Origin: Deltaproteobacteria bacterium
GTDB lineage: Bacteria; UBA10199; GCA-002796325; JACPFF01
Direction of reading: 5' to 3'
DNA: 64,000 nt
Assembly (NCBI GenBank): GCA_016210045.1
Contig: JACQUX010000005.1
Coordinates: forward strand, 59,823-123,822
The position numbers and the translations under genes were made by a program. The notes under the pieces are model-generated. The model ran no database searches and was not told where the DNA came from. It was given only the letters and a program-made list of their open reading frames with translations. Below are positions 25,460 through 34,140 of the stretch, piece after piece (the stretch's first letter is position 1; every line of letters begins with the position of its first letter).

Positions 25460-28400
25460 ATGGAGGGTGGTGTCATATTCGTACTGATCCTCGTGGTGTT
25501 GACGGCAATGGCGATGACCCGCTTCGGCGATTTGAAACGGGAACTGGCGCAGCTGCGCGCGGAATTGGCCACGGCCACGGCGTCGTGGCGGGAGTTGACG
25601 CAGCGCTTCGTGGCGTTGGAGGCCACATGGGCGAAGGGGCGGTCGACGACCGAGGCGGCGGCTTCATCGCCGGCCTCGGCAACCACTGACACGATTGTGC
25701 CTCCTGTCGCGCGCGCCACGGCCGAAGCCCAATCTATGCCGACGCGCACAGCGTCCGTTTCCCCGCAACCGACGCGCGCCGCTCCGCCCCCGCGCCGTCC
25801 GGCACCGCCGCCGCCTGCGCCGCCGAAGGGGCCGCTGATCGATTGGGAAAAATTCGTCGGCGTTAAACTGTTCTCCTGGATCGCCGGCGTGGCGTTAGTC
25901 ATCGCGGCGATCTTTTTCTTGAGCTACTCGGTGGAACAAGGCTGGCTGACGCCGCCGATCCGCACCGCAGTGGGTTTTTTGGTCGGGATCGGATTATTAG
26001 GCTTAAGCGAATTTCGTTTTGCGCGCCGGTATGCCACCACGGCCAATGCATTGGACGCCGGCGCGATCGGCGTGCTGTTCGCCACCTGTTTCGCCGCGCA
26101 CAGTCTGTGGTCGTTGCTTCCCAGTCTCCCGACGTTGCTGTTGATGGCGTTGATTACGGCCACGGCGGTGTTGCTCTCGCTGCGGCGTCATTCGCCGTTT
26201 ATCGCCGGGCTGGGACTCCTCAGCGGCTTCGCGACGCCGGCTTTGCTCGCCTCCGGTGTGAATCGGCCGTTGTCGCTGTTCGGCTATTTGTTATTGCTGA
26301 ACGTCGGTCTCGTGTTCGTCGCGGAGCGGAAACAATGGCGTTGGTTGACGACGTTGTGCCTTATCCTGACGACGGGATATCAATGGGGATGGGCGTGGAA
26401 ATTTCTGGCCGCCAGTCCGTTGCCGCTCGCACTCGGCATTTTTCTGATCTTTCCGGTCGTGGCCGTCGCAGCGCGCGTGGCGGGACGCCGTTGGTGGCAA
26501 CATGGTGCCGCGGTCTTCACTCAACAGACCGCCGTCTGCGCGATGCTGCCGGTCCTCTTCGCGCTCTATCTTGCCGCAACCCCGATGTACGGCGCGCGGT
26601 ATGGACTCTTTTTCGGTTTTCTCGGCTGCCTTGCCGTCGGACTCGGCGTGGTGGCATGGCGCATCGGACCGACGTGGCTGCATTGGGTCGGTGGCGCCTC
26701 GACGCTCGGCGGTTGCGCGATCTGGTTGGGCGTCTCGTATGTCCCGGCCGCGTGGCCAACGGTGCTCGGCATGCTGCTCGGCTTCACGGCGTTCTATGCG
26801 TGGCTGCCGCGCGGCGCGATCATTGCGGCGCTGTTAGGGACGTGCGTCGCCGTGCTCCCGGCGGTGGATCCGGCCGTGGGCGACAGTGTAGCGTGGTGGG
26901 GCGCAGTGGCGGCGTGGCTGCTACTGGTCACCTGGGCCGCAGTGCGGCAAGCGGACCGGGCGGCGTATTGGGTCGCGGGCGCGGTGGCGTATCTGGCGCT
27001 CGGCATCTGGTCGCAGTGGTATGGGACGGTGGATCATTGCGCGACGCTGTTGCTCGCGTATGTGTTGACGGCACTTTATTATATTGCAGTGCCTGCCGGA
27101 GTGCGGCGTTGGCGACCCGCAGCCGTGTCAGTGTTGCAACACACCGAGTATATCGGATTGGCGAGCGGACTCCTGTTGTTGAGATTCGTCGCTACGGAGC
27201 CGGTGTTGACGGCCGATCCGGTGCCGTTTCTGGTGACGGCAACCGTATTGCTGGCCGCATGGGCGCTCGCGGCCCTCCAGTCCGCCGGCGGGGCGCTATT
27301 TGCGGCCGCGCTGTTCGTGGCCTTTGTGAGTCTGCTGGCGTGGATCAAGCCGCTCGCCGGGTCGCCATGGCCGACCGTCGCGCTGCTGCTGGGGACTGGT
27401 TACGCCGCGTTCGGATGCGTCGTGTATCGCGTCGCGGGGCGGATCGCGGCCCATGTTCCAGCGGCTGACGGGTCAGTGGCCTGGTCATCGTATCTGCTCG
27501 GGGCGGCCGGCGGTTGTGTGTTGGCCCAATTCGCGGTGGCGAGCGCGGCGCTCTGTCCCGGCGCGCCTCCGTTGTGGCTCTTCGCCGGCGCCGAGTTAGC
27601 GGCCATTATCCTGTTATTGGCGCTGGCGGTATGGTCGCGCCAACAGGTCTTGGCCGTGGTGGCCGTCGCCTCGACGGCGATCGCCACGGCAGTGTGGAAG
27701 TCCGCGATTGAGCCAGCTGCGGGATCCTATGTGGCGATCCTCACCGCGTACTATTTGGCGTTTGCGGTGTATCCGCTGCTGTGCGGGCGGGTGGCAGGTC
27801 GGGCGCTGAGTCCTGCGTTGGCGAGCGTGGCGGCGAGTGGACTCTATTTTCTCGCCGTGCGACGCGCAGTAGGCGAACTGGGGTGGGGGGCGTATATCGG
27901 CGTGCTCCCGCTCGCGCAGGCGGCGCTGTTGTTGGTCCAATTGCGGATGTGGTTGCAGTTGGAGCCGGCCGCGCCGCGCGATAACACGCGGTTGGCACTG
28001 GTGGCCGGCGCCGCGCTCGCGTTCCTGACCGTCGCGATCCCGCTGCAGCTCGATAAACAATGGATCACGATCGGCTGGGCGCTGCAAGGCGCCGCGCTCG
28101 CGTTGTTGTACGGCCGGATTCCGCATCGCGGACTCTTTTGGTGGGGGCTCGGATTGCTCGGCGCCGTCTTCGTGCGGCTGGTGTTGAATCGCGAAGTTTT
28201 CGCGTACTATCCGCGCAGTGCCGTGCCGATCCTTAACTGGTATTTGTATACGTATCTGTTGGCCGCAGGATCGTGTTTCGCGGCGAGTGTGGCCTGGCGA
28301 CGCACTCACGATGTGGTGCGCGGCGCCGTCCGCGGGCGCGCGCTGGTTGCTGCGGCGGGCGCGGTGTTGCTGTTTCTGCTGCTGAACATTGAAGTCGCCG

Positions 28401-28720
28401 ATTATTATTCGAGCGGGGCGACGATTACGTTCAATTTTTCCGGCTCGATCGCGCAGGACCTCAGCTACACGCTCGCGTGGGGTTGCTTCGCCGTCGCGTT
28501 GCTCGCGGCTGGGATCATGTTGCGCAATCGACCGACGCGCTTGACCGCGCTGGTGCTGATGACGGTGACGATCTTCAAAGGATTTCTCCACGACCTGTGG
28601 CGCTTGGGCGGGCTGTATCGCGTCGGCACGTTTGTCGGATTGGCCGTTTGCCTCGCGCTTGTGGCGCTCGCGTTACAACGGTTCGTATTGGTCCCGAAGC
28701 AGCGCGTGTCTCAGCAATAG
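25460..28720 (+). CDS. DUF2339 polytopic membrane protein
   Basis: A 1086-residue inner-membrane protein. A first helix (VIFVLILVVLTAMAM) is followed by a coiled-coil heptad region (LKRELAQLRAELATATASWRELTQRF), a Pro/Ala-rich linker (PPPRRPAPPPPAPP), and then more than 20 hydrophobic spans. This is the DUF2339 architecture, beginning at WEKFVGVKLFSWIAGVALVIAAIFFL. Family function is unknown; these proteins frequently sit next to DUF3999 genes, as here (18 bp downstream), so the two likely form one envelope module. The start at 25460 follows GGGGGAG. Confidence 0.88.
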   Translation: MEGGVIFVLILVVLTAMAMTRFGDLKRELAQLRAELATATASWRELTQRFVALEATWAKGRSTTEAAASSPASATTDTIVPPVARATAEAQSMPTRTASVSPQPTRAAPPPRRPAPPPPAPPKGPLIDWEKFVGVKLFSWIAGVALVIAAIFFLSYSVEQGWLTPPIRTAVGFLVGIGLLGLSEFRFARRYATTANALDAGAIGVLFATCFAAHSLWSLLPSLPTLLLMALITATAVLLSLRRHSPFIAGLGLLSGFATPALLASGVNRPLSLFGYLLLLNVGLVFVAERKQWRWLTTLCLILTTGYQWGWAWKFLAASPLPLALGIFLIFPVVAVAARVAGRRWWQHGAAVFTQQTAVCAMLPVLFALYLAATPMYGARYGLFFGFLGCLAVGLGVVAWRIGPTWLHWVGGASTLGGCAIWLGVSYVPAAWPTVLGMLLGFTAFYAWLPRGAIIAALLGTCVAVLPAVDPAVGDSVAWWGAVAAWLLLVTWAAVRQADRAAYWVAGAVAYLALGIWSQWYGTVDHCATLLLAYVLTALYYIAVPAGVRRWRPAAVSVLQHTEYIGLASGLLLLRFVATEPVLTADPVPFLVTATVLLAAWALAALQSAGGALFAAALFVAFVSLLAWIKPLAGSPWPTVALLLGTGYAAFGCVVYRVAGRIAAHVPAADGSVAWSSYLLGAAGGCVLAQFAVASAALCPGAPPLWLFAGAELAAIILLLALAVWSRQQVLAVVAVASTAIATAVWKSAIEPAAGSYVAILTAYYLAFAVYPLLCGRVAGRALSPALASVAASGLYFLAVRRAVGELGWGAYIGVLPLAQAALLLVQLRMWLQLEPAAPRDNTRLALVAGAALAFLTVAIPLQLDKQWITIGWALQGAALALLYGRIPHRGLFWWGLGLLGAVFVRLVLNREVFAYYPRSAVPILNWYLYTYLLAAGSCFAASVAWRRTHDVVRGAVRGRALVAAAGAVLLFLLLNIEVADYYSSGATITFNFSGSIAQDLSYTLAWGCFAVALLAAGIMLRNRPTRLTALVLMTVTIFKGFLHDLWRLGGLYRVGTFVGLAVCLALVALALQRFVLVPKQRVSQQ

Positions 28721-28738
28721 CATTCCGATGGAGGATGT

Positions 28739-30754
28739 ATGCGTTTCCGATTCCGTGTTGTCTTCAGTGTCGTGGTTGCGTGTCTGAGCAGCGGCGTGAC
28801 TGCGCACGCGGCCATGTCGTCCGCCGTGCGATATGAACGTCCGCTGCAAATCGAGCACGCCGGGCCGCAGAAAATTGCGGTTGATGTGCCGTTGCTGAGC
28901 GGTGCCGCAGTCGGACTGCGCGACGTGCGTTTCTACGATGCCGCCGGCGCGGAGGTCCAGTATCTCGTGATCCCGCCGTCGGTCCCACGATCGGAATGGC
29001 GCGCCGCTCCAGCGCTGCCGATCGCCGCGACCAAGGAGCAGAGCGGATTTGAACTCGATCTCGGGGATTTGGTATTCGTGAACGCATTACGGATCGAAGG
29101 GATTGCGGCGCCGTTTTTGAAACGATGTCGGTTGGAGGGGAGCGGAGATCGGGCGCATTGGACGCTGCTGGTGGAAGAACAGAGTCTCTTCGACTTGCCC
29201 GCAGAGCAGTTGCAGCTGCTGACGCTGGAATTTCCGGCCGGCGAATTTCGGTATTTGCGCGTGACGTGGGATGACACCGCGAGTGCGCGGGTCTCGCCGC
29301 CAACGCAGACGTTCGTGCAGTTGCCGCTGCAGAAGGATGCGCCAGTTCCAGTGCATGTGCCGCTCGGCGTGGAGCGACACGAAGCGGTCCGCGGCACGAG
29401 TCGGTTTCGGCTGCGATTGCCGGGACCGCAGTTGCCGGTAGCGGCCATTGCGTTGACGGTGGCGGAAGCGACGCTGCTGCGCGACGCGCGCGTGACGGAG
29501 GCTTACTTTACCGGCGATCGGATCGTGCCGACGGAATTAGGACATGCGCAGCTCCGCAAGGTCCAACAGGGCGATGCGAGCGCGGCCGCGTTGACGATTC
29601 CGATCACGGATCCGCGCGAAACGGAGCTAGAGTTGGTCGTCGACGATGGCGATAATCCACCGTTGCAATTGATTGCGGCGATGGCCGTCTTAAAGCCGGT
29701 GCCATGGATTTATTTGGAGGCGGCCGCGCCGGGGACACTGATGGCGCGCTTCGGCGACTCGAAAGCGCTCGCTCCCAATTACGATTTGGAGGCGCGGCGC
29801 GAGGCGATCGATGCCGATCGGACGATTGCGGTGGTCTGGGGCGAACGGCGGGAGTTGGTCGTGGCCATGCCGCCCGCCGTGTCACCGGAAGTCGGCACGA
29901 CGATCGGCGGTGCGCTGGCGACGACCGGATTTCGTTTCCAGCGCATGATCGACGACGTCGGTGCCGGCATGAATGCGTTGCGGATCGACTTGGCCGTGCT
30001 GGCGCATAGCCGGACAGCGGCGGAGTGGCGGATCGTCGATGCGAGCGGGCGACAAGTCCCGTATCTGTTGGAACAATTGGACGCGCCGCTCGCAGTTGCA
30101 ATTGTGCCGCAGCGCATGGACATTGCCGCCGACGACGCGCGGCCGCATGTTTCGCGCTATGCCGTCGAGCTGCCGTACGCCTCGCTGCCTTCCGGGCATT
30201 TGGTCGTAGAGACTTCGGCGCGTGTGTTTCGGCGCTTCGTGCGCGTCGTCGCGGATCGCATGCCGCCGGATCCGCGTCAACGTTCACAGGAAATCGAAGT
30301 GGCGCGCTGGTTTTGGAGCCATGCCGATGCGGAAACCGCCGCGCCACCCGTGCGTTTGGCGTTACCTGCCGCGGTCGGGACGCAACGGATGACGCTCGAA
30401 ATCGAAGAGGGCGACAACAGTCCGCTGCCGTTAACGGCGGTGCGTTTCGAAACGACGGCCTATCGCGTGCGCTTCTTTGCCGCGACGCCACAGCCGCTGC
30501 GCTTGTTGTATGGCAACGCCGCCGTACCAGCTCCCCATTACGATCTCGCGTTGCTCGCGGATGTCCTGATGGGACGCGCGGCCCACGAACCGCATTTGGC
30601 GCCGGAAGCGGAGGGCGGCGACGCGCGCAGCGTTTCCACCGCGCCGTCGATGTACCTCTTTTGGAGTGTCCTCATCGTGACCGCCCTCGGTTTGGCGTTG
30701 CTCTTCATCCGTTTGCTGCGGAAAAACGGGCCTCCCAAGCCGGCGGCTGGATGA
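28739..30754 (+). CDS. DUF3999 envelope protein
   Basis: A 671-residue protein with a signal peptide (VFSVVVACLSSGVTAHAA), a long beta-rich periplasmic region resembling tandem discoidin/jelly-roll domains (FRYLRVTWDD, VEEQSLFDLP), and one C-terminal membrane helix (YLFWSVLIVTALGLALLFI) with a basic cytosolic tail. This matches DUF3999, the regular neighbour of DUF2339. A carbohydrate-related role is sometimes proposed from the fold but is not shown here. AUGGAGGATGT provides the ribosome site. Confidence 0.85.
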   Translation: MRFRFRVVFSVVVACLSSGVTAHAAMSSAVRYERPLQIEHAGPQKIAVDVPLLSGAAVGLRDVRFYDAAGAEVQYLVIPPSVPRSEWRAAPALPIAATKEQSGFELDLGDLVFVNALRIEGIAAPFLKRCRLEGSGDRAHWTLLVEEQSLFDLPAEQLQLLTLEFPAGEFRYLRVTWDDTASARVSPPTQTFVQLPLQKDAPVPVHVPLGVERHEAVRGTSRFRLRLPGPQLPVAAIALTVAEATLLRDARVTEAYFTGDRIVPTELGHAQLRKVQQGDASAAALTIPITDPRETELELVVDDGDNPPLQLIAAMAVLKPVPWIYLEAAAPGTLMARFGDSKALAPNYDLEARREAIDADRTIAVVWGERRELVVAMPPAVSPEVGTTIGGALATTGFRFQRMIDDVGAGMNALRIDLAVLAHSRTAAEWRIVDASGRQVPYLLEQLDAPLAVAIVPQRMDIAADDARPHVSRYAVELPYASLPSGHLVVETSARVFRRFVRVVADRMPPDPRQRSQEIEVARWFWSHADAETAAPPVRLALPAAVGTQRMTLEIEEGDNSPLPLTAVRFETTAYRVRFFAATPQPLRLLYGNAAVPAPHYDLALLADVLMGRAAHEPHLAPEAEGGDARSVSTAPSMYLFWSVLIVTALGLALLFIRLLRKNGPPKPAAG

Positions 30755-30813
30755 ATTGAGTCGTGGCGGGAAGATTCATTGCTCGTCGCACAGCCGCATG
30801 GTACAGTGCCGGC

Positions 30814-31248
30814 ATGGCGAAGCGGCGGCAAAAAAAACGTAAAACCTACATTTTTTGCCTCGATCATGACGATCCGGAGAAAGAATTGGATTTCGAGGTC
30901 CGGTTTCAATTGACGCTCACGACAGCTGAACACTTCAAACGAATGTGGACGCGGTCCAAGCAAATTGCCGAAATGATGTCGCGTATGGACATAAAAAGAC
31001 TCCTGGCATCACTCAACGCCCATAAGGTTCGTTATGTCGTCATCGGTGCGGCGCATGGACTGGATGCGAGTCGACACGCGGTGGGAGACTCATATGATGC
31101 GATATTGGCTCTGCGGCGCGCTCGTGGTTGGTCTGCTCAGTGGCTGCGAGAATGCGACAACGGTAGGTGGTTCGAACTCCGGCGGTTCGATGCCGCAACC
31201 GACTGTGGCAACGGGGCAGACCGTGGAGAAGTATGTGGAGCCGGGTGA
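30814..31248 (+). pseudogene. Fused remnant of a small-protein/nucleotidyltransferase pair
   Basis: The frame starts MAKRRQKKRKTYIFCLDHD and its first ~55 residues resemble the small partner protein commonly encoded before AbiEii/MNT-type nucleotidyltransferases. It runs in frame into MDIKRLLASLNAHKVRYVVI (from 30985), the N-terminus of such a nucleotidyltransferase, but stops resembling it at about 31058, before the active site (VIGAAHGLD instead of an intact GG/GS...DxD). The rest overlaps the next lipoprotein gene in another frame and is Arg/Asp-rich noise. I read this as a deletion remnant of a toxin-antitoxin locus. Confidence 0.55.
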
Positions 31249-32095
31249 ATCGATCACCGTGGATCCGCCAAGCGTGCCGGGATGTCAGAATACGGAGTGG
31301 AAGGCGCAGGGGCCGTATGAAACGCAGTATGGAGTGAGCGTAGTACAGCAGAGTGATCGTCGCTTGACCGTGCTGACGGGGCAACAACCGCAAGATTATG
31401 ATCTCGAATACGAATGGAATTGCGAGGCGGCGCCATCATCGATGCTCCTTCCCTATCGCGTCCGTATCCATGCGGCGCACACTTTTTTCCCTCGTCGCGA
31501 GAATCAGCAGTGGACGTATGCCGTGCAAGGAGCAGGCAGCACGCTCCATACGCCGACCTTTACGAATCAGACACGGTCTCAAGGCGAACTCATGTCGAGT
31601 TTCAGTGCCAACGGGGGGACGGTTTCGTTCCGGGTGTATTTGAACAACGGCATTGTCGGAAACGCGCTGACGGTTGCTTCGCTTTCGTACCAATTCTATC
31701 GGTCGGGTATCGATGGGGACGCCAAGCTGGCCTTCGATCCGCCGATTGCATTGCTCGACCATGTTCGCACGCCGACAACTGGCAGTCGGATCGAAAAGAC
31801 GATTGTTTCATTCACGACCGACACGGAAATCTCCGGCTGGGCGCCGTTTGCCGGCACCAAAGAGCTGACGGTGATGAGTGAAACCACGGCCGTGACGTTG
31901 GCCGATGGGGCGCACGACGGATTGCGTGTCACGCTCGCGGACGCGGATGGGCGCGAATATTTGCCGCCGATGGTGTTGGTGAAGGGGAAGGGGATTGTCG
32001 CGCAGCAGCTCCACGACGTCTTCGTGCAATATTTGGCCAAATATTTGGGGACCACCGAAATTCCGCAAATGACGCTCGTGAGCAACGGCCCGTAG
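31094..32095 (+). CDS. Lipoprotein of unknown function
   Basis: A 333-residue lipoprotein with signal MMRYWLCGALVVGLLSG-C. A low-complexity Gly/Ser linker (TTVGGSNSGGSMP) follows, then a beta-rich region with a few cysteines (PGCQNTEW, YEWNCEAA). No catalytic motif was recognised. The start at 31094 has GGGAGA 6 nt upstream. The 5' end overlaps the remnant pseudogene, whose deletion may have brought this promoter region into its present place. It is followed immediately by a GC-rich palindromic repeat. Confidence 0.72.
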   Translation: MMRYWLCGALVVGLLSGCENATTVGGSNSGGSMPQPTVATGQTVEKYVEPGESITVDPPSVPGCQNTEWKAQGPYETQYGVSVVQQSDRRLTVLTGQQPQDYDLEYEWNCEAAPSSMLLPYRVRIHAAHTFFPRRENQQWTYAVQGAGSTLHTPTFTNQTRSQGELMSSFSANGGTVSFRVYLNNGIVGNALTVASLSYQFYRSGIDGDAKLAFDPPIALLDHVRTPTTGSRIEKTIVSFTTDTEISGWAPFAGTKELTVMSETTAVTLADGAHDGLRVTLADADGREYLPPMVLVKGKGIVAQQLHDVFVQYLAKYLGTTEIPQMTLVSNGP

Positions 32096-32098
32096 CGA

Positions 32099-32239
32099 AT
32101 GAACGCCCCCCGCCCCAAGGGGCGGGGGATCCACCTCCCTCTCCCTTTGGGGAGAGGGTTGGGTGAGGGGGAGACCACCGGGACCATCACTATCTTGAAT
32201 CCTCCCCCTCACCCTAGCCCTCTCCCCAAAGGGAGAGGG
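32099..32239. repeat. Dispersed repeat, family 2 (CCCTCTCCC...GGGAGAGGG)
   Basis: A GGCGGGG/CCCCGCC hairpin (from 32105) is followed by a long inverted repeat whose arms contain CCCTCTCCCTTTGGGGAG and CTCCCCAAAGGGAGAGGG (32137-32239), each arm itself being a hairpin. The left ~75 bp recur in inverted orientation at 60140-60214. A run of A follows (32240). Confidence 0.85.
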
Positions 32240-32280
32240 AAAAAAACGCGGCAAGCCGCGAGGAATTTCACCTGGGGAGA

Positions 32281-32550
32281 TTAATCTTTCCACGTCCACC
32301 ATTTCAATTTCTCCGGATCGTGGCGCGTGTGTTCCGCGTAATACACGGCGCAGCGGAAGACGTAGAGGAGGCAACGGTCTTGCTGGACGCCGGCATGCGT
32401 GTTGGATTGTGCGTACAAGCGTTCGGGGTCTTTACCTCTGAGATCCGCGACGGTGCGAATGCCGATCTCCCAAAGGTCCTGCGCAATGCTTGGCCCGACA
32501 CCGGGGATGGTGCGGAGGTCTTTCAACTGGGATGCGATTGAACGCGCCAT
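32281..32550 (-). CDS. Cdd1-like helix-hairpin-helix protein
   Basis: An 89-residue protein of the Cdd1 ('pathogenicity locus') family: LKDLRTIPGVGPSIAQDLWE is a helix-hairpin-helix DNA-binding motif, followed by GIRTVADLRGKDPERLY, the typical QDRCLLYVFRCAVYYAE and the terminal KLKWWTWKD. Length is as usual for the family. Biological role is not established; nucleic acid binding is likely from the HhH. The start at 32550 is chosen because the family begins there; no strong ribosome site is visible. Confidence 0.85.
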   Translation of the reverse strand: MARSIASQLKDLRTIPGVGPSIAQDLWEIGIRTVADLRGKDPERLYAQSNTHAGVQQDRCLLYVFRCAVYYAEHTRHDPEKLKWWTWKD

Positions 32551-32600
32551 GGCGTGTGTGTACGCGACGCCGCAGCGGCGCGGCAAGGGAAATGCGATCG

Positions 32601-34091
32601 TTATTCGTCCGCGAGCCAACGATCGAAGAGCGGTTGGAGGATCACGTGGCCGCCGTAATCCGTGGTCGGCTCGCTCAACGCGGTTGGGGCGCTGGCGCGG
32701 ATGCGTGCGTACAGGGCCTTGCATGCGCTGCGGAGCTCCGGATCGAGCAGACGGCGATGGCGTTGAAATTCGTTGACGACCAATGGATTGCTCCAATCGA
32801 CGTTGTTCCAGAGCGATGGTTGTGTCCCGGTCAGTTGATAGAAGACGTCCGTCAAGGTCGACGCGATGCCTTGTCGTTCTTTTTCCTGCAGCGCCGGAGC
32901 CAATTGCGGCAGACGGTCGAGGGAGCGGCTGAGGATCTGCAGATTGTACCGTGCGGCTTGCTCGGCATAGCGATGCAGCGGCACGGTGCTGCCAGCATAG
33001 CGGACACTGTCTCGTTGATCGCGCAGTGGATGGCCGGCCATTTCAAAGAGGTCGCGCAGGTAATGCGGCACGCGCCACTGTGCCTTGCCGAAATGCGCGT
33101 CGTCGAGTGCATTGTAGAACATCTGCTCAGAACCTGCGCCGGCAGCGCCGCTGCCGTCTGCGGTGCGGCGACGTGTGTCGAGCCACGTTGGATCGACAAA
33201 GGTGACATCCACGCCCGTGGCGGTGAGCGTGCTGACCATGTTCCACGCGTGGGATAGTGCCATGCTGTGATCGGCGCTGGGTGAGAAGGTCGTCATGTAC
33301 GTGTTACGCAGTTGCGGATTGAGATCGCGCAATATCGCGAAGACCGCAGTGTTGACGGCGGCGTAGTTGCGGCAGATCCCTTGGCCCTCAGCAAATATTT
33401 GGTCGGGGGGCATGGTGTCGATTGCCTTGGCACGGTCATTCCGCAGGTCGCCGGATTGCATCAGTTTGCCGAGGAGTTCCATTTGCCAATCGGGTTGCGA
33501 CCGGTCGATTGAGTCGAAGAGTTTCTTTTCCGCCTCGCCGATCATTCCGTGTTCGTAGGCCAAGCGGTGCGCCACGAGGCGTCCGCTGAGCAGCACGGCG
33601 TCGTGTATGGAGAGGCGGCGCAGCGACTCCGGCGGATAGCCGAGCGCGGCCGCGGTTTCGAGGATCAGGGCGGTAAGACGTTCCCGATCCGCGATGGCGG
33701 GTGGCGGGGGCGGCGTGTTTTTATGGTCGGTCCAGAGCAAGCCTGCATCCGGCAGTGCGGTAAAATAGTCGCGCAGCAGCGGATCGCGCAGCGTCTCCGT
33801 TTTTTCGGTTGGCGTGGGATCATACTGCGCGAACGCTTTGAATGCGATCTGCGGCAGCGCGATCAAGTGGTGCAGCGAGAAACCGTGCTTCGATAAGAGG
33901 CGTTCGATGGAATCGAACTGGTGAGGTGTCGCGCCCGCGAAATCTTCCGGCGTGAGCTGCGCATCATGATTCGTATCCAGCGCGCGTTGAATTTCTTGTT
34001 GCTGTGCGACGCGCGCGGCGTCGGGTGCGGTGCGAAAGAACTCCTTCAAGGAGTGGATCACGCGATTGTACGGAAAGCGAACCTCGCTCAT
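32601..34091 (-). CDS. EF-hand and transglutaminase-like fold protein
   Basis: A 496-residue protein. An EF-hand loop is visible at 39-50 with ligands D39, N41, D43, Q45, T47 and D50. From about 225 it looks like a transglutaminase-like papain-fold core, with C240 in EGQGICRNYAAV, H281 in LSHAWNMV and D300 in FVDPTWLDT in the right order and context for the catalytic triad. There is no signal peptide, so if it is a transpeptidase or protease it acts in the cytoplasm or is exported by another route. The start at 34091 (MSEVRF) is preferred over an upstream ATG (34130). Its substrate and role are unknown. Confidence 0.65.
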   Translation of the reverse strand: MSEVRFPYNRVIHSLKEFFRTAPDAARVAQQQEIQRALDTNHDAQLTPEDFAGATPHQFDSIERLLSKHGFSLHHLIALPQIAFKAFAQYDPTPTEKTETLRDPLLRDYFTALPDAGLLWTDHKNTPPPPPAIADRERLTALILETAAALGYPPESLRRLSIHDAVLLSGRLVAHRLAYEHGMIGEAEKKLFDSIDRSQPDWQMELLGKLMQSGDLRNDRAKAIDTMPPDQIFAEGQGICRNYAAVNTAVFAILRDLNPQLRNTYMTTFSPSADHSMALSHAWNMVSTLTATGVDVTFVDPTWLDTRRRTADGSGAAGAGSEQMFYNALDDAHFGKAQWRVPHYLRDLFEMAGHPLRDQRDSVRYAGSTVPLHRYAEQAARYNLQILSRSLDRLPQLAPALQEKERQGIASTLTDVFYQLTGTQPSLWNNVDWSNPLVVNEFQRHRRLLDPELRSACKALYARIRASAPTALSEPTTDYGGHVILQPLFDRWLADE

Positions 34092-34140
34092 GGTTCCATG
34101 ATTATACGAGCGGGGAAGCCCGCAAGGCAATGGGTGTTTC

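Noticed and set aside
27614..28591. A 325-codon open frame antisense to the DUF2339 gene
   Set aside because: It is an Arg/His/Gln-rich shadow of a GC-rich membrane-protein gene, without ribosome site or recognisable motif.
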